NCBI GenBank assembly: GCA_019828595.1 | Contig: JAHQRK010000022.1 | Coordinates: forward strand, 1,302,001 to 1,366,000 | DNA: 64,000 nucleotides | Origin: Aphanomyces cochlioides | Taxonomy: Eukaryota > Oomycota > Saprolegniomycetes > Saprolegniales > Verrucalvaceae | Direction: 5' to 3' | Part shown: one piece after another, positions 23,770 to 35,836 of the stretch | How positions within the stretch are numbered: position 1 is the first letter of the stretch | How the letters are laid out: the number at the start of each line of letters is the position of its first letter | The notes under the pieces: generated by a model | The model's input: the letters and a program-made list of their open reading frames with translations, nothing else | Told to the model about the DNA's origin: nothing | Databases searched by the model: none | Made by a program: the position numbers and the translations under genes

Positions 23770-24882
23770 TCCTTTTTCGACCCAAATCAACTTTTTTTGC
23801 TTCCCGAATGATATCTCGGCCAATATTTTCTTCCCAACACACGCTATCTCTTATGGCACCTCACATGCTCTTCTTTCAACCGCATCACAACCCGTCATCC
23901 CCGCACGCCGACGAAATGCGTGTAAAATGACAAAAGTACTAGACTTTGCGTCTCCATTTCTCATCCATGAGGCAAGTGTACCAATCATAAAACACGCATA
24001 AATAGAACAGTTCAAACTGGACTTTCACCGAGACCCTGACACGACAAATATTCCATCTCAGTTTCACTTCAGAAAGGACGATTTTAAATCCTCATTGACT
24101 TGGAGGGGACGCTACTTGAGAAACCCTTCCAGTCATTCCTTACTCTCTTCAAAGCAACAAACTTTTCCAAAATGGACCCAACTTAAACTTAACCACACTA
24201 AACAAATCTCAACAACAGGTAGCTCCAAAGAAACAGCGATTCGTTCAAATGAATACACAATCGTATCAACCGAGCGCTGGATAGACACATCCACTCGACC
24301 TCAGAGTATGTCTCTCAAAACAATGACAGACAAGATGGAAGAGAGCATCCAATTGGACCGTTGGAACTTATTATAGATTCCAAGATACATATATGTAGAT
24401 GATTACAGGAGGTCCATCGTTCCCTGTGAGTTTGTGTGTTTAGACTCGTTTTTTGTGGGAGGGGGCGATGATCCGCTTTTGGTTTGAAATGAAAGTATTT
24501 GAATAGGTCTACGAGAGGAGACAAACTTTTTCTCCCAAGCCCTTCGAGTATTGCATGTTGGCGAGGACTGACCACTCAGTTTGTCTAGGCTTTGGTTGCG
24601 AAAATAGAGTGCGCTGAAGGATTTTTGTGTCCAGAGTCGTCGTGAATGGTATGGAAACAGATCACAGACGTGGAGAGAGGAGATGATGTTTGTGACTTGT
24701 GAGGTCGAGTCTATCGTGGGCCGTGTGGTGACAGGATGTTAGTATAGGCGATGTTGTTGTGTGTGCTGACGTGATGGGTTTGGCGTTGAATGTGTGACAA
24801 GGATAGTGTTCCAATGGTTGTGAGAGGGTGCTGGTGTGTGATTGATGTGAATGATGAGCAAGGTAGGCATAGTAGACATGGA

Positions 24883-24955
24883 GGTCTTATAGTGTAGCGG
24901 TTATCACGTCTCCTTGACGTGGAGAAGGTCCCCGGTTCAAGTCCGGGTAAGACCA
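24883..24955 (+). tRNA. tRNA-Val (GAC), copy 11
   Basis: Consensus tRNA, but its first terminator is shortened to TTTT (24959-24962). The second T7 run is intact. Confidence 0.9.
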
Positions 24956-26067
24956 TCCTTTTCGACCCAAATCAACTTTTTTTGCTTCCCGAATGATATC
25001 TCGGCCAATATTTTCTTCCCAACACACGCTATCTCTTATGGCACCTCACATGCTCTTCTTTCAACCGCATCACAACCCGTCATCCCCGCACGCCGACGAA
25101 ATGCGTGTAAAATGACAAAAGTACTAGACTTTGCGTCTCCATTTCTCATCCATGAGGCAAGTGTACCAATCATAAAACACGCATAAATAGAACAGTTCAA
25201 ACTGGACTTTCACCGAGACCCTGACACGACAAATATTCCATCTCAGTTTCACTTCAGAAAGGACGATTTTAAATCCTCATTGACTTGGAGGGGACGCTAC
25301 TTGAGAAACCCTTCCAGTCATTCCTTACTCTCTTCAAAGCAACAAACTTTTCCAAAATGGACCCAACTTAAACTTAACCACACTAAACAAATCTCAACAA
25401 CAGGTAGCTCCAAAGAAACAGCGATTCGTTCAAATGAATACACAATCGTATCAACCGAGCGCTGGATAGACACATCCACTCGACCTCAGAGTATGTCTCT
25501 CAAAACAATGACAGACAAGATGGAAGAGAGCATCCAATTGGACCGTTGGAACTTATTATAGATTCCAAGATACATATATGTAGATGATTACAGGAGGTCC
25601 ATCGTTCCCTGTGAGTTTGTGTGTTTAGACTCGTTTTTTGTGGGAGGGGGCGATGATCCGCTTTTGGTTTGAAATGAAAGTATTTGAATAGGTCTACGAG
25701 AGGAGACAAACTTTTTCTCCCAAGCCCTTCGAGTATTGCATGTTGGCGAGGACTGACCACTCAGTTTGTCTAGGCTTTGGTTGCGAAAATAGAGTGCGCT
25801 GAAGGATTTTTGTGTCCAGAGTCGTCGTGAATGGTATGGAAACAGATCACAGACGTGGAGAGAGGAGATGATGTTTGTGACTTGTGAGGTCGAGTCTATC
25901 GTGGGCCGTGTGGTGACAGGATGTTAGTATAGGCGATGTTGTTGTGTGTGCTGACGTGATGGGTTTGGCGTTGAATGTGTGACAAGGATAGTGTTCCAAT
26001 GGTTGTGAGAGGGTGCTGGTATGTGATTGATGTGAATGATGAGCAAGGTAGGCATAGTAGACATGGA

Positions 26068-26140
26068 GGTCTTATAGTGTAGCGGTTATCACGTCTCCTT
26101 GACGTGGAGAAGGTCCCCGGTTCAAGTCCGGGTAAGACCA
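26068..26140 (+). tRNA. tRNA-Val (GAC), copy 12
   Basis: Consensus tRNA. Its upstream spacer has the G-to-A marker at 26021 that recurs in later units. Confidence 0.9.
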
Positions 26141-27253
26141 TCCTTTTTCGACCCAAATCAACTTTTTTTGCTTCCCGAATGATATCTCGGCCAATATTTT
26201 CTTCCCAACACACGCTATCTCTTATGGCACCTCACATGCTCTTCTTTCAACCGCATCACAACCCGTCATCCCCGCACGCCGACGAAATGCGTGTAAAATG
26301 ACAAAAGTACTAGACTTTGCGTCTCCATTTCTCATCCATGAGGCAAGTGTACCAATCATAAAACACGCATAAATAGAACAGTTCAAACTGGACTTTCACC
26401 GAGACCCTGACACGACAAATATTCCATCTCAGTTTCACTTCAGAAAGGACGATTTTAAATCCTCATTGACTTGGAGGGGACGCTACTTGAGAAACCCTTC
26501 CAGTCATTCCTTACTCTCTTCAAAGCAACAAACTTTTCCAAAATGGACCCAACTTAAACTTAACCACACTAAACAAATCTCAACAACAGGTAGCTCCAAA
26601 GAAACAGCGATTCGTTCAAATGAATACACAATCGTATCAACCGAGCGCTGGATAGACACATCCACTCGACCTCAGAGTATGTCTCTCAAAACAATGACAG
26701 ACAAGATGGAAGAGAGCATCCAATTGGACCGTTGGAACTTATTATAGATTCCAAGATACATATATGTAGATGATTACAGGAGGTCCATCGTTCCCTGTGA
26801 GTTTGTGTGTTTAGACTCGTTTTTTGTGGGAGGGGGCGATGATCCGCTTTTGGTTTGAAATGAAAGTATTTGAATAGGTCTACGAGAGGAGACAAACTTT
26901 TTCTCCCAAGCCCTTCGAGTATTGCATGTTGGCGAGGACTGACCACTCAGTTTGTCTAGGCTTTGGTTGCGAAAATAGAGTGCGCTGAAGGATTTTTGTG
27001 TCCAGAGTCGTCGTGAATGGTATGGAAACAGATCACAGACGTGGAGAGAGGAGATGATGTTTGTGACTTGTGAGGTCGAGTCTATCGTGGGCCGTGTGGT
27101 GACAGGATGTTAGTATAGGCGATGTTGTTGTGTGTGCTGACGTGATGGGTTTGGCGTTGAATGTGTGACAAGGATAGTGTTCCAATGGTTGTGAGAGGGT
27201 GCTGGTGTGTGATTGATGTGAATGATGAGCAAGGTAGGCATAGTAGACATGGA

Positions 27254-27326
27254 GGTCTTATAGTGTAGCGGTTATCACGTCTCCTTGACGTGGAGAAGGT
27301 CCCCGGTTCAAGTCCGGGTAAGACCA
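27254..27326 (+). tRNA. tRNA-Val (GAC), copy 13
   Basis: Consensus copy lying between two units that carry the G-to-A marker. Confidence 0.9.
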
Positions 27327-28439
27327 TCCTTTTTCGACCCAAATCAACTTTTTTTGCTTCCCGAATGATATCTCGGCCAATATTTTCTTCCCAACACACG
27401 CTATCTCTTATGGCACCTCACATGCTCTTCTTTCAACCGCATCACAACCCGTCATCCCCGCACGCCGACGAAATGCGTGTAAAATGACAAAAGTACTAGA
27501 CTTTGCGTCTCCATTTCTCATCCATGAGGCAAGTGTACCAATCATAAAACACGCATAAATAGAACAGTTCAAACTGGACTTTCACCGAGACCCTGACACG
27601 ACAAATATTCCATCTCAGTTTCACTTCAGAAAGGACGATTTTAAATCCTCATTGACTTGGAGGGGACGCTACTTGAGAAACCCTTCCAGTCATTCCTTAC
27701 TCTCTTCAAAGCAACAAACTTTTCCAAAATGGACCCAACTTAAACTTAACCACACTAAACAAATCTCAACAACAGGTAGCTCCAAAGAAACAGCGATTCG
27801 TTCAAATGAATACACAATCGTATCAACCGAGCGCTGGATAGACACATCCACTCGACCTCAGAGTATGTCTCTCAAAACAATGACAGACAAGATGGAAGAG
27901 AGCATCCAATTGGACCGTTGGAACTTATTATAGATTCCAAGATACATATATGTAGATGATTACAGGAGGTCCATCGTTCCCTGTGAGTTTGTGTGTTTAG
28001 ACTCGTTTTTTGTGGGAGGGGGCGATGATCCGCTTTTGGTTTGAAATGAAAGTATTTGAATAGGTCTACGAGAGGAGACAAACTTTTTCTCCCAAGCCCT
28101 TCGAGTATTGCATGTTGGCGAGGACTGACCACTCAGTTTGTCTAGGCTTTGGTTGCGAAAATAGAGTGCGCTGAAGGATTTTTGTGTCCAGAGTCGTCGT
28201 GAATGGTATGGAAACAGATCACAGACGTGGAGAGAGGAGATGATGTTTGTGACTTGTGAGGTCGAGTCTATCGTGGGCCGTGTGGTGACAGGATGTTAGT
28301 ATAGGCGATGTTGTTGTGTGTGCTGACGTGATGGGTTTGGCGTTGAATGTGTGACAAGGATAGTGTTCCAATGGTTGTGAGAGGGTGCTGGTATGTGATT
28401 GATGTGAATGATGAGCAAGGTAGGCATAGTAGACATGGA

Positions 28440-28512
28440 GGTCTTATAGTGTAGCGGTTATCACGTCTCCTTGACGTGGAGAAGGTCCCCGGTTCAAGTC
28501 CGGGTAAGACCA
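28440..28512 (+). tRNA. tRNA-Val (GAC), copy 14
   Basis: Consensus tRNA with the G-to-A spacer marker at 28393. Confidence 0.9.
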
Positions 28513-29625
28513 TCCTTTTTCGACCCAAATCAACTTTTTTTGCTTCCCGAATGATATCTCGGCCAATATTTTCTTCCCAACACACGCTATCTCTTATGGC
28601 ACCTCACATGCTCTTCTTTCAACCGCATCACAACCCGTCATCCCCGCACGCCGACGAAATGCGTGTAAAATGACAAAAGTACTAGACTTTGCGTCTCCAT
28701 TTCTCATCCATGAGGCAAGTGTACCAATCATAAAACACGCATAAATAGAACAGTTCAAACTGGACTTTCACCGAGACCCTGACACGACAAATATTCCATC
28801 TCAGTTTCACTTCAGAAAGGACGATTTTAAATCCTCATTGACTTGGAGGGGACGCTACTTGAGAAACCCTTCCAGTCATTCCTTACTCTCTTCAAAGCAA
28901 CAAACTTTTCCAAAATGGACCCAACTTAAACTTAACCACACTAAACAAATCTCAACAACAGGTAGCTCCAAAGAAACAGCGATTCGTTCAAATGAATACA
29001 CAATCGTATCAACCGAGCGCTGGATAGACACATCCACTCGACCTCAGAGTATGTCTCTCAAAACAATGACAGACAAGATGGAAGAGAGCATCCAATTGGA
29101 CCGTTGGAACTTATTATAGATTCCAAGATACATATATGTAGATGATTACAGGAGGTCCATCGTTCCCTGTGAGTTTGTGTGTTTAGACTCGTTTTTTGTG
29201 GGAGGGGGCGATGATCCGCTTTTGGTTTGAAATGAAAGTCTTTGAATAGGTCTACGAGAGGAGACAAACTTTTTCTCCCAAGCCCTTCGAGTATTGCATG
29301 TTGGCGAGGACTGACCACTCAGTTTGTCTAGGCTTTGGTTGCGAAAATAGAGTGCGCTGAAGGATTTTTGTGTCCAGAGTCGTCGTGAATGGTATGGAAA
29401 CAGATCACAGACGTGGAGAGAGGAGATGATGTTTGTGACTTGTGAGGTCGAGTCTATCGTGGGCCGTGTGGTGACAGGATGTTAGTATAGGCGATGTTGT
29501 TGTGTGTGCTGACGTGATGGGTTTGGCGTTGAATGTGTGACAAGGATAGTGTTCCAATGGTTGTGAGAGGGTGCTGGTGTGTGATTGATGTGAATGATGA
29601 GCAAGGTAGGCATAGTAGACATGGA

Positions 29626-29698
29626 GGTCTTATAGTGTAGCGGTTATCACGTCTCCTTGACGTGGAGAAGGTCCCCGGTTCAAGTCCGGGTAAGACCA
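29626..29698 (+). tRNA. tRNA-Val (GAC), copy 15
   Basis: Consensus tRNA and the last of the ten-locus clean run. Its upstream spacer has a private A-to-C change at 29240. Confidence 0.9.
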
Positions 29699-30811
29699 TC
29701 CTTTTTCGACCCAAATCAACTTTTTTTGCTTCCCGAATGATATCTCGGCCAATATTTTCTTCCCAACACACGCTATCTCTTATGGCACCTCACATGCTCT
29801 TCTTTCAACCGCATCACAACCCGTCATCCCCGCACGCCGACGAAATGCGTGTAAAATGACAAAAGTACTAGACTTTGCGTCTCCATTTCTCATCCATGAG
29901 GCAAGTGTACCAATCATAAAACACGCATAAATAGAACAGTTCAAACTGGACTTTCACCGAGACCCTGACACGACAAATATTCCATCTCAGTTTCACTTCA
30001 GAAAGGACGATTTTAAATCCTCATTGACTTGGAGGGGACGCTACTTGAGAAACCCTTCCAGTCATTCCTTACTCTCTTCAAAGCAACAAACTTTTCCAAA
30101 ATGGACCCAACTTAAACTTAACCACACTAAACAAATCTCAACAACAGGTAGCTCCAAAGAAACAGCGATTCGTTCAAATGAATACACAATCGTATCAACC
30201 GAGCGCTGGATAGACACATCCACTCGACCTCAGAGTATGTCTCTCAAAACAATGACAGACAAGATGGAAGAGAGCATCCAATTGGACCGTTGGAACTTAT
30301 TATAGATTCCAAGATACATATATGTAGATGATTACAGGAGGTCCATCGTTCCCTGTGAGTTTGTGTGTTTAGACTCGTTTTTTGTGGGAGGGGGCGATGA
30401 TCCGCTTTTGGTTTGAAATGAAAGTATTTGAATAGGTCTACGAGAGGAGACAAACTTTTTCTCCCAAGCCCTTCGAGTATTGCATGTTGGCGAGGACTGA
30501 CCACTCAGTTTGTCTAGGCTTTGGTTGCGAAAATAGAGTGCGCTGAAGGATTTTTGTGTCCAGAGTCGTCGTGAATGGTATGGAAACAGATCACAGACGT
30601 GGAGAGAGGAGATGATGTTTGTGACTTGTGAGGTCGAGTCTATCGTGGGCCGTGTGGTGACAGGATGTTAGTATAGGCGATGTTGTTGTGTGTGCTGACG
30701 TGATGGGTTTGGCGTTGAATGTGTGACAAGGATAGTGTTCCAATGGTTGTGAGAGGGTGCTGGTGTGTGATTGATGTGAATGATGAGCAAGGTAGGCATA
30801 GTAGACATGGA

Positions 30812-31257
30812 GGTCTTATAGTGTAGCGGTTATCACGTCTCCTTGACGTGGAGAATGAGGGGGGAAATTGGCTCAGTGGTAGAGCACACGCTTCGTAAGC
30901 GAGAGGTCACCGGTTCGATCCCGGGCTAGGACGAGGGATTTGCAACCCCTCCACCCCCCCTGTCCGAAAGCACGGTATTTAATGGGATGTATGTGATCGG
31001 GAAACTTAAGTGCGCCTCGAACTTACAAGAGAAGGATTGTCCGGAAGCGGTTACCGGAATGAAAGTGTCAGTTTAATGTGGCCGTTCTGTAAAAACGTGT
31101 CGAATCGCTGTACTACCGAAAAGGTAGAACTATCAAGACAAAGCCGTTAGACCTGGTCCAGCTGAGTTAAAGTAGTTCATATCCACTATAACCTAGGTAA
31201 TATACTCAATAAACCTTGACGTGGAGAAGGTCCCCGGTTCAAGTCCGGGTAAGACCA
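30812..31257 (+). pseudogene. tRNA-Val locus split by SINE (unit 16)
   Basis: nt 1-44 at 30812-30855 and nt 32-73 at 31216-31257, with the SINE between. Confidence 0.92.
30856..31215 (+). mobile_element. tRNA-headed SINE, copy 1 (reference copy, 360 bp)
   Basis: The head is tRNA-like with a Pol III A box TGGCTCAGTGG (30869-30879) and B box GGTTCGATCCC (30912-30922). The D stem GCTC/GAGC is intact. The anticodon stem has one A-A mismatch and the loop TTCGTAA would read CGT. The acceptor arm does not pair, so this is not a working tRNA. A body of about 250 bp follows, with short hairpins (31040-31058 and 31113-31127), and then the tail TAATATACTCAATAAACC (31198-31215). There is no ORF, no poly(A) and no TTTT anywhere in the element. 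Target duplications are 30843-30855 and 31216-31228. The tail matches the LINE tail at 16 of 18 positions, so LINE-encoded enzymes probably mobilise it. Confidence 0.92.
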
Positions 31258-32370
31258 TCCTTTTTCGACCCAAATCAACTTTTTTTGCTTCCCGAATGAT
31301 ATCTCGGCCAATATTTTCTTCCCAACACACGCTATCTCTTATGGCACCTCACATGCTCTTCTTTCAACCGCATCACAACCCGTCATCCCCGCACGCCGAC
31401 GAAATGCGTGTAAAATGACAAAAGTACTAGACTTTGCGTCTCCATTTCTCATCCATGAGGCAAGTGTACCAATCATAAAACACGCATAAATAGAACAGTT
31501 CAAACTGGACTTTCACCGAGACCCTGACACGACAAATATTCCATCTCAGTTTCACTTCAGAAAGGACGATTTTAAATCCTCATTGACTTGGAGGGGACGC
31601 TACTTGAGAAACCCTTCCAGTCATTCCTTACTCTCTTCAAAGCAACAAACTTTTCCAAAATGGACCCAACTTAAACTTAACCACACTAAACAAATCTCAA
31701 CAACAGGTAGCTCCAAAGAAACAGCGATTCGTTCAAATGAATACACAATCGTATCAACCGAGCGCTGGATAGACACATCCACTCGACCTCAGAGTATGTC
31801 TCTCAAAACAATGACAGACAAGATGGAAGAGAGCATCCAATTGGACCGTTGGAACTTATTATAGATTCCAAGATACATATATGTAGATGATTACAGGAGG
31901 TCCATCGTTCCCTGTGAGTTTGTGTGTTTAGACTCGTTTTTTGTGGGAGGGGGCGATGATCCGCTTTTGGTTTGAAATGAAAGTATTTGAATAGGTCTAC
32001 GAGAGGAGACAAACTTTTTCTCCCAAGCCCTTCGAGTATTGCATGTTGGCGAGGACTGACCACTCAGTTTGTCTAGGCTTTGGTTGCGAAAATAGAGTGC
32101 GCTGAAGGATTTTTGTGTCCAGAGTCGTCGTGAATGGTATGGAAACAGATCACAGACGTGGAGAGAGGAGATGATGTTTGTGACTTGTGAGGTCGAGTCT
32201 ATCGTGGGCCGTGTGGTGACAGGATGTTAGTATAGGCGATGTTGTTGTGTGTGCTGACGTGATGGGTTTGGCGTTGAATGTGTGACAAGGATAGTGTTCC
32301 AATGGTTGTGAGAGGGTGCTGGTGTGTGATTGATGTGAATGATGAGCAAGGTAGGCATAGTAGACATGGA

Positions 32371-32816
32371 GGTCTTATAGTGTAGCGGTTATCACGTCTC
32401 CTTGACGTGGAGAATGAGGGGGGAAATTGGCTCAGTGGTAGAGCACACGCTTCGTAAGCGAGAGGTCACCGGTTCGATCCCGGGCTAGGACGAGGGATTT
32501 GCAACCCCTCCACCCCCCCTGTCCGAAAGCACGGTATTTAATGGGATGTATGTGATCGGGAAACTTAAGTGCGCCTCGAACTTACAAGAGAAGGATTGTC
32601 CGGAAGCGGTTACCGGAATGAAAGTGTCAGTTTAATGTGGCCGTTCTGTAAAAACGTGTCGAATCGCTGTACTACCGAAAAGGTAGAACTATCAAGACAA
32701 AGCCGTTAGACCTGGTCCAGCTGAGTTAAAGTAGTTCATATCCACTATAACCTAGGTAATATACTCAATAAACCTTGACGTGGAGAAGGTCCCCGGTTCA
32801 AGTCCGGGTAAGACCA
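32371..32816 (+). pseudogene. tRNA-Val locus split by SINE (unit 17)
   Basis: nt 1-44 at 32371-32414 and nt 32-73 at 32775-32816. Confidence 0.92.
32415..32774 (+). mobile_element. tRNA-headed SINE, copy 2
   Basis: 360 bp. Target duplications at 32402-32414 and 32775-32787. Confidence 0.92.
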
Positions 32817-33973
32817 TCCTTTTTCGACCCAAATCAACTTTTTTTGCTTCCCGAATGATATCTCGGCCAATATTTTCTTCCCAACACACGCTATCTCTTA
32901 TGGCACCTCACATGCTCTTCTTTCAACCGCATCACAACCCGTCATCCCCGCACGCCGACGAAATGCGTGTAAAATGACAAAAGTACTAGACTTTGCGTCT
33001 CCATTTCTCATCCATGAGGCAAGTGTACCAATCATAAAACACGCATAAATAGAACAGTTCAAACTGGACTTTCACCGAGACCCTGACACGACAAATATTC
33101 CATCTCAGTTTCACTTCAGAAAGGACGATTTTAAATCCTCATTGACTTGGAGGGGACGCTACTTGAGAAACCCTTCCAGTCATTCCTTACTCTCTTCAAA
33201 GCAACAAACTTTTCCAAAATGGACCCAACTTAAACTTAACCACACTAAACAAATCTCAACAACAGGTAGCTCCAAAGAAACAGCGATTCGTTCAAATGAA
33301 TACACAATCGTATCAACCGAGCGCTGGATAGACACATCCACTCGACCTCAGAGTATGTCTCTCAAAACAATGACAGACAAGATGGAAGAGAGCATCCAAT
33401 TGGACCGTTGGAACTTATTATAGATTCCAAGATACATATATGTAGATGATTACAGGAGGTCCATCGTTCCCTGTGAGTTTGTGTGTTTAGACTCGTTTTT
33501 TGTGGGAGGGGGCGATGATCCGCTTTTGGTTTGAAATGAAAGTATTTGAATAGGTCTACGAGAGGAGACAAACTTTTTCTCCCAAGCCCTTCGAGTATTG
33601 CATGTTGGCGAGGACTGACCACTCAGTTTGTCTAGGCTTTGGTTGCGAAAATAGAGTGCGCTGAAGGATTTTTGTGTCCAGAGTCGTCGTGAATGGTATG
33701 GAAACAGATCACAGACGTGGAGAGAGGAGATGATGTTTGTGACTTGTGAGGTCGAGTCTATCGTGGGCCGTGTGGTGACAGGATGTTAGTATAGGCGATG
33801 TTGTTGTGTGTGCTGACGTGATGGGTTTGGCGTTGAATGTGTGACAAGGATAGTGTTCCAATGGTTGTGAGAGGGTGCTGGTGTGTGATTGATGTGAATG
33901 ATGAGCAAGGTAGGCATAGTAGACATGGAGGTCTTATAGTGTAGCGGTTATCACGTCTCCTTGACGTGGAGAA

Positions 33974-34333
33974 TGAGGGGGGAAATTGGCTCAGTGGTAG
34001 AGCACACGCTTCGTAAGCGAGAGGTCACCGGTTCGATCCCGGGCTAGGACGAGGGATTTGCAACCCCTCCACCCCCCCTGTCCGAAAGCACGGTATTTAA
34101 TGGGATGTATGTGATCGGGAAACTTAAGTGCGCCTCGAACTTACAAGAGAAGGATTGTCCGGAAGCGGTTACCGGAATGAAAGTGTCAGTTTAATGTGGC
34201 CGTTCTGTAAAAACGTGTCGAATCGCTGTACTACCGAAAAGGTAGAACTATCAAGACAAAGCCGTTAGACCTGGTCCAGCTGAGTTAAAGTAGTTCATAT
34301 CCACTATAACCTAGGTAATATACTCAATAAACC
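33974..34333 (+). mobile_element. tRNA-headed SINE, copy 3a (full length)
   Basis: 360 bp. Its left target copy is 33961-33973. Its right side continues with only TT of the target before the next SINE begins. Confidence 0.92.
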
Positions 34334-34335
34334 TT

Positions 34336-34681
34336 TGCTCAGTGGTAGAGCACACGCTTCGTAAGCGAGAGGTCACCGGTTCGATCCCGGGCTAGGACGA
34401 GGGATTTGCAACCCCTCCACCCCCCCTGTCCGAAAGCACGGTATTTAATGGGATGTATGTGATCGGGAAACTTAAGTGCGCCTCGAACTTACAAGAGAAG
34501 GATTGTCCGGAAGCGGTTACCGGAATGAAAGTGTCAGTTTAATGTGGCCGTTCTGTAAAAACGTGTCGAATCGCTGTACTACCGAAAAGGTAGAACTATC
34601 AAGACAAAGCCGTTAGACCTGGTCCAGCTGAGTTAAAGTAGTTCATATCCACTATAACCTAGGTAATATACTCAATAAACC
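34336..34681 (+). mobile_element. tRNA-headed SINE, copy 3b (5'-truncated, nested)
   Basis: About 346 bp. It starts at the GCTCAGTGG part of the head, so the first ~14 bases are lost, and runs to the normal tail. It is followed by a complete target TTGACGTGGAGAA (34682-34694). The TT at 34334-34335 is the start of the target, so this copy was inserted at the usual bottom-strand position into the right-hand target of copy 3a, with almost no target duplication. Confidence 0.9.
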
Positions 34682-35836
34682 TTGACGTGGAGAAGGTCCC
34701 CGGTTCAAGTCCGGGTAAGACCATCCTTTTTCGACCCAAATCAACTTTTTTTGCTTCCCGAATGATATCTCGGCCAATATTTTCTTCCCAACACACGCTA
34801 TCTCTTATGGCACCTCACATGCTCTTCTTTCAACCGCATCACAACCCGTCATCCCCGCACGCCGACGAAATGCGTGTAAAATGACAAAAGTACTAGACTT
34901 TGCGTCTCCATTTCTCATCCATGAGGCAAGTGTACCAATCATAAAACACGCATAAATAGAACAGTTCAAACTGGACTTTCACCGAGACCCTGACACGACA
35001 AATATTCCATCTCAGTTTCACTTCAGAAAGGACGATTTTAAATCCTCATTGACTTGGAGGGGACGCTACTTGAGAAACCCTTCCAGTCATTCCTTACTCT
35101 CTTCAAAGCAACAAACTTTTCCAAAATGGACCCAACTTAAACTTAACCACACTAAACAAATCTCAACAACAGGTAGCTCCAAAGAAACAGCGATTCGTTC
35201 AAATGAATACACAATCGTATCAACCGAGCGCTGGATAGACACATCCACTCGACCTCAGAGTATGTCTCTCAAAACAATGACAGACAAGATGGAAGAGAGC
35301 ATCCAATTGGACCGTTGGAACTTATTATAGATTCCAAGATACATATATGTAGATGATTACAGGAGGTCCATCGTTCCCTGTGAGTTTGTGTGTTTAGACT
35401 CGTTTTTTGTGGGAGGGGGCGATGATCCGCTTTTGGTTTGAAATGAAAGTATTTGAATAGGTCTACGAGAGGAGACAAACTTTTTCTCCCAAGCCCTTCG
35501 AGTATTGCATGTTGGCGAGGACTGACCACTCAGTTTGTCTAGGCTTTGGTTGCGAAAATAGAGTGCGCTGAAGGATTTTTGTGTCCAGAGTCGTCGTGAA
35601 TGGTATGGAAACAGATCACAGACGTGGAGAGAGGAGATGATGTTTGTGACTTGTGAGGTCGAGTCTATCGTGGGCCGTGTGGTGACAGGATGTTAGTATA
35701 GGCGATGTTGTTGTGTGTGCTGACGTGATGGGTTTGGCGTTGAATGTGTGACAAGGATAGTGTTCCAATGGTTGTGAGAGGGTGCTGGTGTGTGATTGAT
35801 GTGAATGATGAGCAAGGTAGGCATAGTAGACATGGA

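Larger units (their letters stand above)
33930..34723 (+). pseudogene. tRNA-Val locus split by two SINEs in series (unit 18)
   Basis: nt 1-44 at 33930-33973 and nt 32-73 at 34682-34723, with two SINE copies between. Confidence 0.92.

Noticed and set aside
30865..30933. A functional tRNA-Thr(CGT) gene in each SINE
   Set aside because: The acceptor strands do not pair, the T stem has an A-G mismatch, the anticodon stem has an A-A mismatch, and no T-run follows.
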